A DNA stretch of 16,111 bases from Rhizobium sp. Q54 (GTDB lineage Bacteria > Pseudomonadota > Alphaproteobacteria > Rickettsiales > UBA1997): assembly GCA_945865855.1 (NCBI GenBank), contig CAMBES010000011.1, forward strand, positions 1 to 16,111, given 5' to 3'. Shown piece by piece: positions 14,823-16,111 of the stretch. Both the position numbers and the translations under genes were made by a program. Position 1 is the stretch's first letter. Every line of letters starts with the position of its first letter. Below the pieces are notes generated by a model, which did no database searches, was not told where the DNA came from, and saw only the letters and a program-made list of their open reading frames with translations.

Positions 14823-15757
14823 AAAAACGTTTCTCGATCGTTATACTAAAAAAACGCTGGGCCTTCTCTCTTATTGAGCTATCAATAGTTATACTAATCA
14901 TCGGAATTGTCGTCGCTGGCATTACGCAAGGCAGTCGATTGGTGCGAGAAATGCGCATCCAAGCCGCAGCATCTTTAACCAAGAGTTCAGGAATTAATGG
15001 AATTAAAGGATTGTCTATGTGGCTTGAGACAACATCAAGTTCCTCAATAACAAGCTCAACTCGCGGTCTTAATCCGGATGATAACGACAAGGTTGCAGGC
15101 TGGAATGACATCAATCCACAAGAAAGTGGCAAAATAAATGTGACGCAAACAAGCGATAGTTTGCGCCCGACTTACATTGTCGACGGAATTGGTAATTTGC
15201 CTTCGATAAAATTTGATGGCACTGACTACCTTAGCTCACTCGCTTCTGCCGGAGGATCTGTGCCACTTGAGGCTAATTCGGATAATTTCACTTATGTTGC
15301 AGTCTGGCTCTCAAACACTAATAGCGGCGCTCAAGTTATTTTTGAACAAAACTCAGCGACTCTTACGACGGGCAAGAGATCATCAATGCTGCTAGTTAAT
15401 AATAAATACGGATTTAGCGGTGAGTCTAACGATGCTTTTGGAGCTAGTTACGGCACTTCTTCCTCTCCTCACATCTCAGTAATGACTGTTGGTCAAGCTG
15501 GCGGTGTTAACGATGCCAATCTTACTGTTAAAGTTTACACCAACGGCAATACAGCTTCTTACACCGACACAACTCTCAGCGCTTTAACACAAAATGTCGG
15601 ACTAAGTGGATTTTATATCGGCACTAAATCCGATGACACCGAGAGACTAATCGGAATGATTTCAGAAATAATAATCTTCGATAGGGTTTTGATGAAAGAA
15701 GAAATTAGCGAAGTTGTGAACTACCTATCTAAAAAATATCGCATCAAACTTAGCTAA
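14819..15757 (+). CDS. Prepilin-type N-terminus fused to LamG/ConA-like domain, paralogue 1
   Basis: The 312 residues begin with a basic 15-residue leader ending in A, then FSLIELSIVILIIGIVVAG. Cleavage after Ala15 would leave Phe at +1 and Glu at +5 (Glu20), the hallmark of type IV prepilins and pseudopilins; residues 16-36 form the conserved hydrophobic helix. After a polar helix to about 65 comes SMWLETT, then GWNDINPQ, a segment NLPSIKFDGTDYLSS, a region of beta-strands, and a closing ISEIIIFDRVLMKEEISEVVNYLSKKY. This order is typical of LamG/concanavalin-A-like lectin domains. The protein has no cysteine, so the nearby DsbA is not needed for it. It overlaps mlaF by four bases (ATGA) and is followed directly by a paralogue. 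A surface filament or secretion pseudopilus subunit with a binding head is inference. Confidence 0.85.
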   Translation: MKKRFSIVILKKRWAFSLIELSIVILIIGIVVAGITQGSRLVREMRIQAAASLTKSSGINGIKGLSMWLETTSSSSITSSTRGLNPDDNDKVAGWNDINPQESGKINVTQTSDSLRPTYIVDGIGNLPSIKFDGTDYLSSLASAGGSVPLEANSDNFTYVAVWLSNTNSGAQVIFEQNSATLTTGKRSSMLLVNNKYGFSGESNDAFGASYGTSSSPHISVMTVGQAGGVNDANLTVKVYTNGNTASYTDTTLSALTQNVGLSGFYIGTKSDDTERLIGMISEIIIFDRVLMKEEISEVVNYLSKKYRIKLS

Positions 15758-16111
15758 ATGAAAAAATCCGCCTTCTCGCTGGTTGAATTGTCGGTCGTCA
15801 TTGCCATCGTGGGCTTGTTGATTGCTGGTGTGGCGCAGGCGAGTAAAATGGTTAGAGAGTCGGCGGTTGTGGCGGCACAATCTCAAACAAGACAATCTGT
15901 TGTTAAAGATATGCCGGGAGTTGTGCTGTGGTACGAAACTACGTTGGATAGCAGTCTTATTCCCGAAGAAGCGGTGAATGGAACCGGAGTTACAACTTGG
16001 TACGACAATAATTCGCAAGCCTTGAGTAGAAGCAAAGCCAACACCACCAAGGTGTCGCCACTAACAATTTATGCCGAGAATGCAATTAACGGATTGCCAG
16101 CTTTGCGCTGC
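15758..16111 (+). CDS. Prepilin-type protein with LamG-like start, paralogue 2 (cut by window edge)
   Basis: The gene begins with ATG directly after the TAA of paralogue 1 and stays open for 118 codons to the window end. The leader MKKSA is very short, followed by FSLVELSVVIAIVGLLIAG with Glu at +5, a full class III (prepilin peptidase) signal. A helix with SKMVRES matches GSRLVREM of the first copy. VVLWYETTLDSSLI and VTTWYDNNSQ align with MWLETTSSSSI and VAGWNDINPQ, and INGLPALRC with IGNLPSIKF. The two are clear paralogues sharing both the pilin helix and the beginning of the LamG-like domain. The spacing indicates translational coupling. The rest of the domain and the true end lie outside the window. 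Confidence 0.83.
   Translation, partial: MKKSAFSLVELSVVIAIVGLLIAGVAQASKMVRESAVVAAQSQTRQSVVKDMPGVVLWYETTLDSSLIPEEAVNGTGVTTWYDNNSQALSRSKANTTKVSPLTIYAENAINGLPALRC

Noticed and set aside
1..16111. CRISPR array, insertion sequence, prophage or toxin-antitoxin module
   Set aside because: No regularly spaced direct repeats, transposase or integrase motifs, terminal inverted repeats or small toxin-antitoxin gene pairs were seen on either strand.

Overview
The window reads as an AT-rich stretch of a Gram-negative, probably alphaproteobacterial chromosome. It carries an LPS-export permease pair (LptF/LptG), an MlaF-type lipid-transport ATPase, a WaaE-like LPS glycosyltransferase, several lipoproteins and an outer-membrane-type protein, so the cell has a full outer membrane. 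Threonine synthase and the cbb3-oxidase assembly protein CcoG argue for a cell that still makes an amino acid and respires, not a strongly reduced endosymbiont. A relative of Rickettsiales is my best guess from the gene content and low GC. This is inference, because no rRNA or phylogenetic marker search could be run.

Layout. Positions 1-4439, all on the minus strand: thrC, lptF and lptG form a tightly overlapping operon. After a short gap come a LPP20-like lipoprotein and a second lipoprotein cut by the window edge. Positions 4491-5395, plus strand: rppH and holC overlap by four bases and are divergent from thrC. Positions 5440-6807, minus strand: ccoG. Positions 6924-7710, plus strand: rplU, rpmA, a strong intrinsic terminator, a second hairpin, and tRNA-Leu(UAG). 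Positions 7805-10017, minus strand: metG with a coupled gene for a small exported beta-barrel-like protein. Positions 10101-11248, plus strand: a 24-codon ORF resembling the start of an AAA-type ATPase, then prfA. Positions 11285-13213, minus strand: a WaaE-like glycosyltransferase, an unknown lipoprotein and a DOT1-like methyltransferase, convergent with prfA across a shared hairpin. Positions 13289-16111, plus strand: dsbA-like, mlaF-like and two tandem prepilin-type proteins, with gaps of one base or none. The last gene runs off the window.

Most genes are housekeeping: translation (rplU, rpmA, metG, prfA, tRNA-Leu), replication (holC), mRNA decay (rppH), envelope and respiration. The accessory interest lies in three places. 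The first is the terminal operon, where type IV prepilin N-termini are joined to LamG/concanavalin-like domains in two adjacent paralogues. The second is a bacterial DOT1-like methyltransferase. The third is the apparent ATPase remnant pressed against prfA. No CRISPR array, insertion sequence or prophage gene is visible. Other than the rpmA-metG interval, which holds a tRNA gene and hairpins, no stretch over 300 bases lacks a gene.
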